Source: Neorhizobium alkalisoli (GTDB lineage: Bacteria > Pseudomonadota > Alphaproteobacteria > Rhizobiales > Rhizobiaceae). From it: DNA of 64,000 bases. The position numbers and the translations under genes are program-made. Below, one piece after another: positions 55,301 through 64,000 of this stretch (positions within the stretch are counted from its first letter, which is position 1; each line of letters begins with the position of its first letter). The DNA is taken from positions 62,001 to 126,000 of the forward strand of contig NZ_PVBN01000008.1 of the NCBI RefSeq assembly GCF_002968635.1, read 5' to 3'. The notes beneath the pieces were generated by a model, which was not told where the DNA came from, did not search any database, and saw only the letters and a list, made by a program, of their open reading frames with translations.

Positions 55301-57286
55301 ATGTCCAAGAAGTTCCCCCGGCTGTTCACTCCGCTTACGCTGCGATCCCGCATTCTGAGGAACCGTATCGTTTTCGGGGCTCATACGACCAATATGGCGG
55401 TCGAGGGCGTCCCGACGGAACGCCACATCGCCTACTATCGCGAACGCGCGATGGGTGGGGCAGCAATGGTCGTCGTAGAGCCGATGCCTGTGCACGGGGC
55501 CGCTGTCCTCACCCGGGGGAACTTCCGGCACTCGGACGACTCCGTCATTCCTCACTTCAGAAAGGTCGTGGACGCCATCAAGGAGAACGGCGCTGTCGCG
55601 ATCCAGCAACTGTATCACGTCGGCGCGCATGGGGATTCCGACAACTCCTTCCATCCCCATTGGTCGCCATCGGGAATGCCGAGCTATCACGACAGCGACG
55701 GCTCGCATCCGATGACCGAGGCGGAAATCTGGGAAACCATCGATGGTTTCGTCGAAGCGGCAAGACGATGTCGGGAAGCCGGGTTCGACGGCGTCGAGGT
55801 TTGGGCTGCCTATCTCGGCTTGGTTGACCAATTCTGGACCCCATGGACGAACCGCCGCGAAGACCAGTGGGGCGGCTCGCTTGAAAACCGGACCCGGATG
55901 TCTCGCGAGATACTGAAACGGATACGAGACGTCTGTGGACCGGACTTCATCATCGGGCTGGCGATAAGCGACGAGCCCGATCACTCGGTCGCTTTGCAAA
56001 AGCCGGAACTCGCCGAGATCATCAAGCTCCATGACGACGAAAGCCTTATGGATTACGTGACCTGCGGCTCGGGCGGGTACCTCGATTTCTACAAGCTCAT
56101 GCCGACATTCATCTATCCCGAAAAGCTCGGGGCGGACTTGGCGGCCACGCTCAAGAACGTGGTCCGGAACGCCGTGGTGATCGCCGAAAGCCACATCAGG
56201 ACGCCGGAGAACGGAGAGACAGTTCTTGGGGAGGGCGCGGCTGATCTGGTGTCAATCGTCCGTGGCCAGATCGCGGACCCGCATCTCGCCACCAAGGCAG
56301 GCGAAGACCGACCGGAGGACATCCGCGGCTGCATCTCCTGCAACCAGATGTGCTGGGGGCGCCGATCGCGCGACTACTGGATCAGCTGTCTCATCAATCC
56401 GTCCGCGGGCAGGGAATTCGAGTGGGGAGGCGACAGGTTCACAAAGAGCGACGACCCTAAACGTGTTTTGGTCATCGGTGGCGGACCCGCTGGTCTTGAG
56501 GCGGCGAGAAGTTCCGCCGAACGCGGACATAGCGTTGTGCTCGCTGAAGCGTCGAGCCGCTTGGGTGGTAACTTCCTCCTTGCGGGAATGCAGCCGCGCC
56601 GGGCGCAAATCCTCGACCTCATCGAGTGGTACGAACGCCAGTTCGCCAAGCTCGGGGTCGAAGTCCGCTACAACACATATCTGGAGGCGGAGGACGTGGA
56701 TGCCTCGGCCTTCGACGTCCTCGTCGTTGCGACCGGATCGTATTCCCCGGAGACCGTCTTCCAGAAGGCACTGCCTTCCGTCGAGATCCTGCCGGGCGTG
56801 GAAAACGGCGGCGTCTTCACCGTCGAGGCGGTGATGGCACGTCAGGTTCGCACCGGAAACCGCGTTCTGCTGCTCGACGAAGCGGGTGGTTGGAGAGCGT
56901 GCGGCACCGCCTGGAAGCTGGCGGAGGAGGGGCATCAGGTGACGATTGTCACTCCGGACCCTCTGGTCGGAAAGGAGCTGCAGCGAACCGCGGCCGACGT
57001 TCCGATGCGTCAGGCTCTTCGCAAGCTTGGAGTCCGCTGGATCACCGAAAGCAGCATTGCCGAATGGCACGGCAACGGAGCGACGCTCATCGATCACAAT
57101 GCGGGCGAGCACAGCTTCGTCGAGGCCGACTGTCTGGTCACGGCGACCACCAACGCTCCGGCGGACTGGATCATGGAAGGTCTGTCCGGGCTCGGGGTCC
57201 GCACCTATCAGATCGGGGACTGCGCGGCTCCGCGTCAGGCTCCATACGCATTCTACGAAGGCAGAAAAACGGGGTTGGAGATTTAG
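55301..57286 (+). CDS. TMADH-family flavoprotein demethylase, second
   Basis: A 661-residue FMN/4Fe-4S/FAD protein with the same architecture as the StcD-like protein at 48352-50388. The TIM barrel opens with LFTPLTLRSRILRNRIVFGA, the cluster cysteines are C344, C347, C351 and C363 (GCISCNQMCWG, then WISCLINP), and the second FAD/NAD motif is [19 protein letters not shown]. All four cluster ligands are present, unlike StcD. It probably demethylates another N-methyl amine, for instance an N-methyl-hydroxyproline. A GTG at 55253 overlapping the DUF3422 stop is an alternative start. Confidence 0.83.
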   Translation: MSKKFPRLFTPLTLRSRILRNRIVFGAHTTNMAVEGVPTERHIAYYRERAMGGAAMVVVEPMPVHGAAVLTRGNFRHSDDSVIPHFRKVVDAIKENGAVAIQQLYHVGAHGDSDNSFHPHWSPSGMPSYHDSDGSHPMTEAEIWETIDGFVEAARRCREAGFDGVEVWAAYLGLVDQFWTPWTNRREDQWGGSLENRTRMSREILKRIRDVCGPDFIIGLAISDEPDHSVALQKPELAEIIKLHDDESLMDYVTCGSGGYLDFYKLMPTFIYPEKLGADLAATLKNVVRNAVVIAESHIRTPENGETVLGEGAADLVSIVRGQIADPHLATKAGEDRPEDIRGCISCNQMCWGRRSRDYWISCLINPSAGREFEWGGDRFTKSDDPKRVLVIGGGPAGLEAARSSAERGHSVVLAEASSRLGGNFLLAGMQPRRAQILDLIEWYERQFAKLGVEVRYNTYLEAEDVDASAFDVLVVATGSYSPETVFQKALPSVEILPGVENGGVFTVEAVMARQVRTGNRVLLLDEAGGWRACGTAWKLAEEGHQVTIVTPDPLVGKELQRTAADVPMRQALRKLGVRWITESSIAEWHGNGATLIDHNAGEHSFVEADCLVTATTNAPADWIMEGLSGLGVRTYQIGDCAAPRQAPYAFYEGRKTGLEI

Positions 57287-57289
57287 AAA

Positions 57290-58282
57290 ATGGCAGGTGA
57301 GGTAACACTCGAGGTTCGGGAGGCGGAGGATTTGGCGACACGGGCGTGCCGAGGCGCTGGTGCGTCGGAGGCGACTGCGCGTTCTCTCGTAGCCGCGACG
57401 ATATCTGCGGCACTATTCGGTCCGCCTACGCTCGGGTTTCCGCATCTGGTGGACTACCTCAACAGCTTTCGCGAAGGACGCATCAGTACCAATCCCGAGC
57501 CGACGCTGAACCGCCCCTACACCGCTTATTTTGTTTCGGACGCGGATCGAGGGATTGCTCAGCTCGGTTTCGACCGCGCGTTCGATCAGCTGGTGGAAAC
57601 CGTACGACATTTCGGCATTGCTATCTTTACTCAGACGAACAGCTATTCGGCGGGGGAGCTGGGCTACTTCGTTCGCCGATTGGCGGAGAAGGGGATCGTC
57701 GGGCTCGCCGCGACAAACGCCAACGCCATGGTGGTCTCCAAACCGGGTGGCCCGGCGGTCTATAGCACCAATCCCATGGCATTTGGCTTTCCGATGGGCG
57801 AGGGCGCGCTTCCTGTTATCATCGACCAGGCTTCCAGCGCCACAGCCTTCGTCAACATCGTGGCCGCCGCAGAAGAGGGACGGAGCATTCCGACGGGTTG
57901 GGCCGTCGACAGCGACGGTAACGACACGGAAGACCCCAAGCTTGCGATGAACGGCGCATTGCTGGCGTTCGGTGGCCGAAAGGGGGCGAATGTCGCACTG
58001 TTGGTCGAGATGATGTCGGCCGGGATTTCCGGAGGCAACTGGTCCCTGGATACGCCGGACTTTCGCTCGGGAAGTGCTTCCCCTGGAGTAGGGCTGACAG
58101 TGATTGCGATCATGCCTGGAGCGGATCAGACAGCACGGATCGCGCGTGCAAAAAAACAGGCCGATCGGCTGGCCAACCTTGGTGTTTTCATACCCGGTGT
58201 CACGGGCACCTCACGCCATGAGCGTGTCAGCATTCCCTTTGAAGTCCATCAACGCGTCGCTGAGTTTGCCGCGTCCGCTTAA
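57290..58282 (+). CDS. Ldh/YlbC-family imine or keto-acid reductase
   Basis: A 330-residue NAD(P)H-dependent reductase of the malate/L-lactate dehydrogenase-2 family, whose fold is unrelated to Rossmann enzymes. The motifs are TLGFPHLVDYL (substrate His), 'GIVGLAATNANAMV' and 'STNPMAFGFP' (about residue 159). Known relatives reduce delta-1-pyrroline-2-carboxylate or delta-1-piperideine-2-carboxylate to proline or pipecolate. In this island reduction of pyrroline-2-carboxylate to L-proline fits well. It starts 3 bp after the flavoprotein stop. Confidence 0.82.
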   Translation: MAGEVTLEVREAEDLATRACRGAGASEATARSLVAATISAALFGPPTLGFPHLVDYLNSFREGRISTNPEPTLNRPYTAYFVSDADRGIAQLGFDRAFDQLVETVRHFGIAIFTQTNSYSAGELGYFVRRLAEKGIVGLAATNANAMVVSKPGGPAVYSTNPMAFGFPMGEGALPVIIDQASSATAFVNIVAAAEEGRSIPTGWAVDSDGNDTEDPKLAMNGALLAFGGRKGANVALLVEMMSAGISGGNWSLDTPDFRSGSASPGVGLTVIAIMPGADQTARIARAKKQADRLANLGVFIPGVTGTSRHERVSIPFEVHQRVAEFAASA

Positions 58283-58311
58283 GTTAAAGCTCAAGATTGG
58301 AGGAGAACCAA

Positions 58312-59415
58312 GTGAAGCTGGTGGGTATCAACGTCTACGAAGTCCCGTTGCCCGTCGTGGGACGCTACAAGATGGCGACGAGCGAGATGAAGCTGCTGAA
58401 AAGCACCATTGTCGAGCTTACCGCCGACAATGGCCTCAAGGGATACGGCGAATTCTGCGCCTTGGGCTCGGTTTACCAACCTCAGCACACACTCGGTGCA
58501 CGCGCCGCGCTGGAGGAAATCGCACCCGCTTTGATCGGTCTCGATCCCAGGAATATCGGGCTCCTTCATTACAAGATGGAGGCGACGCTAGACGGCAGCA
58601 GATACGCCAAGGCGGCAGTCGACATAGCCGCGTGGGATATTGCGGGCAAGAGCTACGGCCGACGCGTTTGCGACCTTCTCGGGGGTGCTCATGGACCGAC
58701 CGTCTCCACCTACTACGCAATCTCGGTGGACACTCCCGAAGAACAGGCAAGAGTGGCGAGGGAAAAGCAGCGGGAAGGCTTTACCAGAATCCAACTGAAG
58801 ATCGGTGGACGTGACATCGAAGAGGACATCGAAGCGCTTCATCGGGTGAAGGAAGCGCTGCAACCCGGCATGCGTATCGCCGCCGACGCCAATCGAGGGC
58901 TTAACGGGCGCGATACCCTTCTCATCTCCCAGAGGTGCCGCGACGTACCGATGGTTCTCGAGCAGCCGTGCCGCACGATGGATGAGATGATTAATATTCA
59001 CGGCCGCCTGTGCCATCCGGTGTATCTCGACGAAGTCACCGAGGACGTGAACGCCGTCGTCAGGGCGATCGGCGCTGGTGTGGCCGACGGCTTCGGTATG
59101 AAGCTGACCCGCGTCGGCGGTATCTCAGCGATACAAACGATCCGTGATATCTGCAACGCCCGTGGTCTGCCTCATACGACTGACGACAACTGGGGCGGCG
59201 ACATCATCGCCGCTGCGTGTGTCCATGTCGGCGCGACCGTATCGCCGCGGCTCTTCGAGGGTGCCTGGATCGGTGAACCCTATATCGACGGTCACTACGA
59301 CGAAGAGAACGGCCCTCGTATCGAGAACGGCAAGATCAAGGTTCCGACCGGACCCGGTCTGGGCATCGTCCCGGATCTGTCGAAGTTTGGATCCCCTGTA
59401 TTGAGCTTCGGCTGA
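58312..59415 (+). CDS. Enolase-superfamily epimerase (HpbD-like), copy 2
   Basis: A 367-residue protein of the mandelate racemase/muconate-lactonising group. Lys163 (IQLKIGG), metal ligands Asp192 (ADAN), Glu217 (LEQP) and Asp240 (YLDEV), and Lys264 (GMKLTRVGG) form the two-base site. The start is a GTG at 58312 behind GGAGGAG; the TTG at 58297 is too early. It differs clearly from copy 1 (about 20 kb away), so the two probably act on different betaines or stereoisomers. The gene closes the operon that begins with the second demethylase. Confidence 0.85.
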   Translation: MKLVGINVYEVPLPVVGRYKMATSEMKLLKSTIVELTADNGLKGYGEFCALGSVYQPQHTLGARAALEEIAPALIGLDPRNIGLLHYKMEATLDGSRYAKAAVDIAAWDIAGKSYGRRVCDLLGGAHGPTVSTYYAISVDTPEEQARVAREKQREGFTRIQLKIGGRDIEEDIEALHRVKEALQPGMRIAADANRGLNGRDTLLISQRCRDVPMVLEQPCRTMDEMINIHGRLCHPVYLDEVTEDVNAVVRAIGAGVADGFGMKLTRVGGISAIQTIRDICNARGLPHTTDDNWGGDIIAAACVHVGATVSPRLFEGAWIGEPYIDGHYDEENGPRIENGKIKVPTGPGLGIVPDLSKFGSPVLSFG

Positions 59416-59429
59416 CCGACGGCAATGGC

Positions 59430-59460
59430 GTCTCCGGCGTAACCACTCTGGCCGGAGACC
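59430..59460 (+). terminator. Hairpin after the second epimerase
   Basis: GTCTCCGGC (59430-59438) and GCCGGAGAC (59451-59459) form a 9-bp stem with a 12-nt loop. It lacks a T run. Confidence 0.4.
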
Positions 59461-59628
59461 GCTGTTGAGTTCGCCCCGTCAACAGCTGCTCCGATTGCGT
59501 TTATGAGTTAAAGAGCGATCTCACTGCTCGCGCGTCCGAAGAGCCGTCCGCTATGTAAGCCATCGTCGGTATTAGTCGGCGAGAACGAGCCCCGGACATC
59601 GACCTTTGGTTTGTCCGCCGATCGAGTG

Positions 59629-59814
59629 TCAATCCAGCTCGATCGGCATGTGAAATCCTTCCGGGAGCCGTCCATAGACCGGCTCCGCCGGCGGGACGAC
59701 CGGGTCGGATTTCACTTTAATTTCGTGCGCCGCGACCACGGCCTTGAGCCCTAGAGGCTTGTAGTTCTGAAGCAGTTCGTCCTCCGGCTTCTGCGGAATT
59801 TTCGATGGTGCCAT
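59629..59814 (-). CDS. Small protein downstream of putA
   Basis: A 61-residue protein, MAPSKIPQKPEDELLQNYKP at the start, mostly hydrophilic and rich in Pro, Glu and Lys, with a short central 'LKAVVAAHEI' and end 'GRLPEGFHMPIELD'. It resembles no family I can name. The ATG at 59814 follows GGAGAGAG and lies 53 bp after the putA stop on the same strand, so it is probably co-transcribed with putA. A longer frame upstream overlaps the end of putA. Confidence 0.6.
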   Translation of the reverse strand: MAPSKIPQKPEDELLQNYKPLGLKAVVAAHEIKVKSDPVVPPAEPVYGRLPEGFHMPIELD

Positions 59815-59867
59815 CTTCTCTCTCCAAAGTGACGCTGCCCGGCGGTTTTCACCGGGCAGCCAACGCG

Positions 59868-62800
59868 TCATCCGATTGTCATCAGGCTCGCATTACCACC
59901 GGCGGCGGCAGTGTTGATCGAGGTCGAGACCTCCTCGAGCAGCCAGTTGAGGCAGTATGCGCCTGTGTCCTTGGACAATTCCTCGGAGGTGGCGGCCTGG
60001 ACGAGCACCAATGGTCCAGCCAACGCAGCGATCTGCTTGTTCACTTCCTGAACGCGTGCGACGTCACCCTCGACAAGTGCGCCCGCGAAAGGACCGGCCG
60101 CATTCCAGTCCGCGCTCCACGAAAGCCTTGCCGCTATCGAGGCGGGAACCGAGTTCAACGCGTTCTCAAGATTGGAAGCCTTGTCGATGACCACTTCGTT
60201 CCCCGTCGCCAGGGCGGCCGCGAGTTGGCGGAAGAGACCGCGTTGCGTCTGGGGGACGAGAAGGATACGGCCGCGGGGATGCAGCGCGTAGAGGTTCCGC
60301 TCTCCAACGGGCCCGGTGAGCTCCTGGTTGAGGCCCAGGGCGGAGATGTCGGCCAGATCGCGGGCGGCATCCGCATCCGCGTTATGGCCGCGCCGGCCCA
60401 GCCATGAGGCGAATTCACGCAGTGCCGGATCGGTATGAACCGAGCCGTGGCGCGGGGGCACGGGAGCCCGCTGTACAAGGCGACCGATATAGAGTGGACC
60501 ACCAGCCTTGGGACCTGTGCCCGAGAGTCCGCGCCCGCCGAACGGTTGAACGCCGACCACGGCCCCGATGATGTTACGGTTGACGTAGAGATTGCCCGCC
60601 TTGATCTTGCTCGTCACGTGTTCAATGGTTTCGTCGAGGCGCGTATGAAGGCCGAAGGTCAAGCCGTAACCGGAGTCGTTAACCTCGTCTATCAGCCGGT
60701 CTAGGTCCTCACGACGATAACGAATGACGTGAAGGACAGGCCCGAATACCTCTCGGGTCAGGTCGGACATTTTCTTCAGTTCGATGATCGTCGGAGGGAC
60801 AAAGGTTCCGAGTTCGGCAGCACGTGGAAGCGGGAGCTGTTCGACCTTGCAGCCGAGAGAGCGCATCCGCTCGATGTGGTTTTCGATCTCCTCCTTGGCA
60901 CCTGTGTTGATGACAGGGCCGATGTCGATGCTGAGCTTATCGGTCCGGCCGATCGCAAGCTCCTTCAATGCGCCCTTGAGCATCGCCAGCGTGCGGTCGG
61001 CGACATCTTCCTGAAGGCAAAGAACGCGCAGCGCCGAGCAACGCTGACCGGCGCTATCGAAGGCAGAGGCGATAACGTCGAACACCACCTGTTCGGCAAG
61101 CGCGGACGAGTCCACGATCATGCCGTTCTGACCGCCCGTTTCGGCGATCAAGGGAATCGGTTTCCCGGTGGCAGACAGCCGTTCAGCGAGCTGCGCCTGG
61201 ATTTGGCGGGCGACCTCAGTCGAACCCGTGAACATGACACCGGCGGTTTCAGGGGCCGCGACCAGCGCCGCACCCAGCCTTCCGCTACCTGTGACGAGCT
61301 GCAGCGCCCCGCGCGGCACGCCTGCCTGGTGCAGGATTTTCACGCTCTCGGATGCGATGATCGGCGTCACGCCAGCGGGCTTCGCCATGACCGAGTTGCC
61401 GGCCACGAGCGCGGCAGCGACCTGACCAGTGAAGATCGCGAGCGGGAAGTTCCATGGGCTGATGCAGAGAACCGCTCCCAGTGGAGCATGCGACGGACCG
61501 AGCGTTTTTCGAGCCTGCACGGCGTAATAGCGGAGGAAATCGATAGCCTCGCGCACTTCGCCGACCGCGTTCGCCGCTGACTTTCCGGCTTCGCGCATGG
61601 CGATCGCCATCAGGACTTCCAGCCGTTCCTGCATGAGATCGGCTGCGCGTTCCAGGCAATCGGCGCGTTCTGCGGGCGTCGTCGCTGCCCACTGAGCGGC
61701 CCCTTCAGCGGCCATACGCGCGATGCGCGGAGCGTCTTCGACAGCGATCTCCGTTACCGATCCCACGACATCGTTGTGGTCTGCCGGGTTCACGACAGGA
61801 CGCGTCTTGCCTTCAAGCGAGCCGTCAGCCAGCAACGGGGTGGCGTGCCACTGTTGCGGGACCGTGGCTTGCAGCTTTGAGGCGAGGTCGGCCAGAGTGT
61901 CCTCGTTGGAGAGGTCGAGACCCTTCGAATTGGTCCGCTCCTTGCCGTAAAGATCAGCGGGCAAGGCGATCTGGTCGTGGGGCATGCCGACGACAGGCAT
62001 CGCTTCCACGACGTCGACCGGATCCGTGACAAGTTCGTCGACCGAGACGTTTTCGTCGGAGATGCGGTTCACGAACGAGGAGTTCGCTCCGTTTTCCAGG
62101 AGGCGTCGAACAAGGTAGGCCAGCAGCGTCTCGTGAGTGCCGACGGGAGCATAAATGCGGCAGGGACGGTCGAGCTTGGCTTTGCCGACGACCTCGTCAT
62201 AGAGGGGTTCGCCCATTCCATGCAGGCACTGGAACTCGTACTTGCCGACTTCGAAGTCCGGGCCTGCAAGCTCGTAAATCGTCGCGAGCGATTGTGCGTT
62301 GTGGGTGGCGAACTGAGGGAACACAGCGTCGGGAGCCGCGAGAAGCTTGTGGGCGCAGGCGATGTAAGCGACGTCCGTGTGGACCTTGCGCGTGTAAACG
62401 GGGAACCCTTCGAGGCCGTCCAGCTGGGCGCGCTTGATCTCGGCGTCCCAGTAGGCACCTTTCACCAGACGGATCATGATGCGGCGACCCGACCGACGGG
62501 CGAGGTCGATGACGTAGTCTAGCACGAACGGGCAACGCTTGCCGTAAGCCTGGACTACAAAGCCGAGACCGTCCCAGCCACCGAGGTCCTTGTCGAGGCT
62601 GAGCTCCTCCAGCAGGTCGAGCGAAAGCTCGAGCCTGTCAGCTTCTTCGGCGTCGATGTTCAGGCCGATGTCGTATCGCTTCGCCAGGAGAGCAAGCTGC
62701 TTCACCTTGGGCAGCAGTTCGTTGACGACGCGCTCCGTCTGCGTGCGGCTGTAGCGAGGGTGCAGCGCGGAGAGCTTGATCGAAATCCCCGGGCCTTCGT

Positions 62801-63566
62801 AGACGCCGCGGCCGGCCGAGGCCTTGCCAATTGCATGAATGGCGTTCTCGTAGTCACGGAAGTACCGAGTGGCATCGGCTGCGGTCGTCGCGGCTTCGCC
62901 GAGCATGTCATAGGAATAGCGGAATCCGCGGGCTTCGAGCAGCTTCGACCGCTTGATCGCCTCCTCGATGGTCTCGCCCGTTACGAACTGCTCGCCCATC
63001 ATGCGCATGGCCATATCCACGCCACGGCGGATTACAGGTTCGCCGGCGCGGGCAATCAGGCGGGTGAGGGCGGCAGCGAGGCTTCGGTCGTTGACTGTCG
63101 AGGTTAGCTTGCCGGTGACGACGAGACCCCAGGTGGCCGCGTTGACAAACATCGATTTGGTGCCCCCCAGGTGCGACTTCCAATCCCCCTCAGCGATCTT
63201 GTCGCGGATCAGGGCGTCGCGCGTCTCCGTGTCCGGAATTCGGAGAAGCGCTTCCGCAAGGCACATCAGCGCCACGCCTTCTTGGCTCGACAGCGCGTAT
63301 TCATGGACCAGACCTTCGACGCCGGTTCCCTTATGCTTGGCGCGCAGTGCCTCGATGAGCTTGCGGGCGGTCCCGGCGACCTTCCCCTTCGTCGCGTTGG
63401 TCAGCCGGGCGGCTTCCACAAGCGGAGGGAGGCATTCCGTTTCTGGCCTGCGGTAGGCCGCGGTGATTGCCTGCCGAAGGGGTGACTGCTGGCGGATGGG
63501 CGGAGCGAAAGCGGCGAATGGTCGGGCGGAGTCGAGTTCGGAATGGGAGAGGGGCAGCGTAGACAT
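59868..63566 (-). CDS. putA: Bifunctional proline dehydrogenase / glutamate semialdehyde dehydrogenase
   Basis: A 1232-residue PutA that oxidises L-proline to glutamate. The proline dehydrogenase domain covers about residues 130-470 (FAD motifs 'GISIKLSALHPRYSR', 'IRLVKGAYWDAEIK'), and the aldehyde dehydrogenase domain about 560-1010 (ETGGQNGMIV; catalytic Cys in SAGQRCSALRVL). A C-terminal aldehyde-dehydrogenase-like extension makes it one of the long PutA proteins. It lacks the ribbon-helix-helix DNA-binding N-terminus, so regulation falls to the divergent Lrp-type gene. Confidence 0.95.
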   Translation of the reverse strand: MSTLPLSHSELDSARPFAAFAPPIRQQSPLRQAITAAYRRPETECLPPLVEAARLTNATKGKVAGTARKLIEALRAKHKGTGVEGLVHEYALSSQEGVALMCLAEALLRIPDTETRDALIRDKIAEGDWKSHLGGTKSMFVNAATWGLVVTGKLTSTVNDRSLAAALTRLIARAGEPVIRRGVDMAMRMMGEQFVTGETIEEAIKRSKLLEARGFRYSYDMLGEAATTAADATRYFRDYENAIHAIGKASAGRGVYEGPGISIKLSALHPRYSRTQTERVVNELLPKVKQLALLAKRYDIGLNIDAEEADRLELSLDLLEELSLDKDLGGWDGLGFVVQAYGKRCPFVLDYVIDLARRSGRRIMIRLVKGAYWDAEIKRAQLDGLEGFPVYTRKVHTDVAYIACAHKLLAAPDAVFPQFATHNAQSLATIYELAGPDFEVGKYEFQCLHGMGEPLYDEVVGKAKLDRPCRIYAPVGTHETLLAYLVRRLLENGANSSFVNRISDENVSVDELVTDPVDVVEAMPVVGMPHDQIALPADLYGKERTNSKGLDLSNEDTLADLASKLQATVPQQWHATPLLADGSLEGKTRPVVNPADHNDVVGSVTEIAVEDAPRIARMAAEGAAQWAATTPAERADCLERAADLMQERLEVLMAIAMREAGKSAANAVGEVREAIDFLRYYAVQARKTLGPSHAPLGAVLCISPWNFPLAIFTGQVAAALVAGNSVMAKPAGVTPIIASESVKILHQAGVPRGALQLVTGSGRLGAALVAAPETAGVMFTGSTEVARQIQAQLAERLSATGKPIPLIAETGGQNGMIVDSSALAEQVVFDVIASAFDSAGQRCSALRVLCLQEDVADRTLAMLKGALKELAIGRTDKLSIDIGPVINTGAKEEIENHIERMRSLGCKVEQLPLPRAAELGTFVPPTIIELKKMSDLTREVFGPVLHVIRYRREDLDRLIDEVNDSGYGLTFGLHTRLDETIEHVTSKIKAGNLYVNRNIIGAVVGVQPFGGRGLSGTGPKAGGPLYIGRLVQRAPVPPRHGSVHTDPALREFASWLGRRGHNADADAARDLADISALGLNQELTGPVGERNLYALHPRGRILLVPQTQRGLFRQLAAALATGNEVVIDKASNLENALNSVPASIAARLSWSADWNAAGPFAGALVEGDVARVQEVNKQIAALAGPLVLVQAATSEELSKDTGAYCLNWLLEEVSTSINTAAAGGNASLMTIG

Positions 63567-63713
63567 TGGTGACCTTTTCGACGGTTCGGCCGAGGAAGCC
63601 TTGCGCTCCCGGCATCATCCCGATGAAATTACCACACCATCTCTAGTCTTTCCGACTTCGTTGTGTCCTAATGGCCGCGAATTCGACTTTTTTTAACGTA
63701 CTGGAGAGAGATT
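63567..63713. promoter_or_regulatory. putA / Lrp-regulator divergent promoter region
   Basis: A 147-bp spacer with AT-rich stretches (63650-63700, including TTTTTTTTAACG-like sequence). Control of putA by the Lrp-type protein from here is expected from other rhizobia, but I cannot mark individual sites. Confidence 0.4.
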
Positions 63714-64000
63714 ATGCCCGGAGATGGCGGCCAGAACAGTGAAATCGACCAATTCGATCAAAGGATTCTCGAGGTTCTCTCCGCCGATGGAAGGATTTCT
63801 GTCACCGATCTGGCCGTCAAGATCGGGCTTTCGAAGACGCCTTGTCAGATGCGAATGAAACGGTTGATCTCCGAAGGCTACATTCAGGGCTTCACCGCGA
63901 TCATCAATCCGTCCAAACTTCAACTCGAACACATAGCTTTTGCCGAAGTCAAATTGTCGAACACGCAAGAGGAGGCGCTGCAAAAGTTCAATGCGGCGGT
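63714..64000 (+). CDS. putR: Lrp/AsnC-family regulator (PutR-like), N-terminal part
   Basis: The first 95 codons of an Lrp-type regulator; the gene runs off the right edge. The helix-turn-helix is at about residues 12-60 (FDQRILEVLSADGRISVTDL, 'IGLSKTPCQMRMKRLISEGYI'), followed by the start of the RAM effector domain. The start has GGAGAGAG upstream. Divergent position beside putA marks it as the proline-responsive activator of putA. Confidence 0.87.
   Translation, partial: MPGDGGQNSEIDQFDQRILEVLSADGRISVTDLAVKIGLSKTPCQMRMKRLISEGYIQGFTAIINPSKLQLEHIAFAEVKLSNTQEEALQKFNAA

Noticed and set aside
59716..59736. Possible tRNA or attachment site at the edge of the island
   Set aside because: No cloverleaf, CCA end or direct repeat was found at either edge of the island, so there is no support for an integrative element.

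Overview
The window is high-GC alphaproteobacterial DNA of the Rhizobiaceae type (Rhizobium, Ensifer, Agrobacterium or Shinella relatives). This rests on a short second FtsZ, a ClpP2-type protease, a phnCDEE phosphonate transporter without lyase genes beside it, an Omp25-like barrel protein, glutathione-dependent formaldehyde oxidation, and a putA with a divergent Lrp-type regulator. No phage, insertion sequence, CRISPR array, tRNA or rRNA was seen.

Positions 1-28,500 look like ordinary chromosome with small accessory modules. In order: the 5' end of msrP, a DUF4112 protein, a hicBA toxin-antitoxin pair with a frameshifted toxin, ilvD, a MarR regulator with a membrane protein, a DUF1311 protein, a Do-type protease overlapping rarA, DUF1883, a candidate small RNA, an exported alpha/beta hydrolase, a PanE-like reductase, short ftsZ, a TetR regulator, a homocysteine methyltransferase homologue, a 25-residue membrane microprotein with a larger membrane protein, a deaminase, DUF1059, an ArsR/SRPBCC pair, clpP, an outer-membrane protein, an arsenic operon (arsR-arsC-arsC-acr3), phnCDEE and three exported Gly/Ser/Thr-rich repeat proteins.

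Positions about 30,200-64,000 form a catabolic island whose content fits proline betaine (stachydrine) and probably hydroxyproline betaine breakdown. It holds a ProX binding protein (33.8 kb) and ProWV (52-54 kb), two enolase-superfamily epimerase-like enzymes, a Rieske demethylase with its ferredoxin reductase, two TMADH-family flavoprotein demethylases, EtfAB, two proline-racemase-superfamily enzymes with different catalytic dyads, a ProC-like and an Ldh-type imine reductase, and PutA with its Lrp regulator. AdhC, FghA and Gfa deal with the formaldehyde released on demethylation. An M24/DddP-like enzyme, an MDR oxidoreductase and a DUF3422 protein are embedded.

The likely flow is: uptake by ProXWV; stereochemical adjustment by the epimerases; first N-demethylation by the Rieske pair; second by the flavoprotein(s), with electrons to EtfAB; racemase/dehydratase and imine reductases bring D-, L- or hydroxy-prolines to L-proline; PutA makes glutamate. 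Shared operator-like sequences link distant parts: a TGACA-N4-TGTACATT motif occurs at both 50.4 kb and 33.5 kb, and a CGTATACG palindrome lies in front of both racemase-family genes. The ETF-quinone oxidoreductase expected beside etfA is only a deletion remnant.
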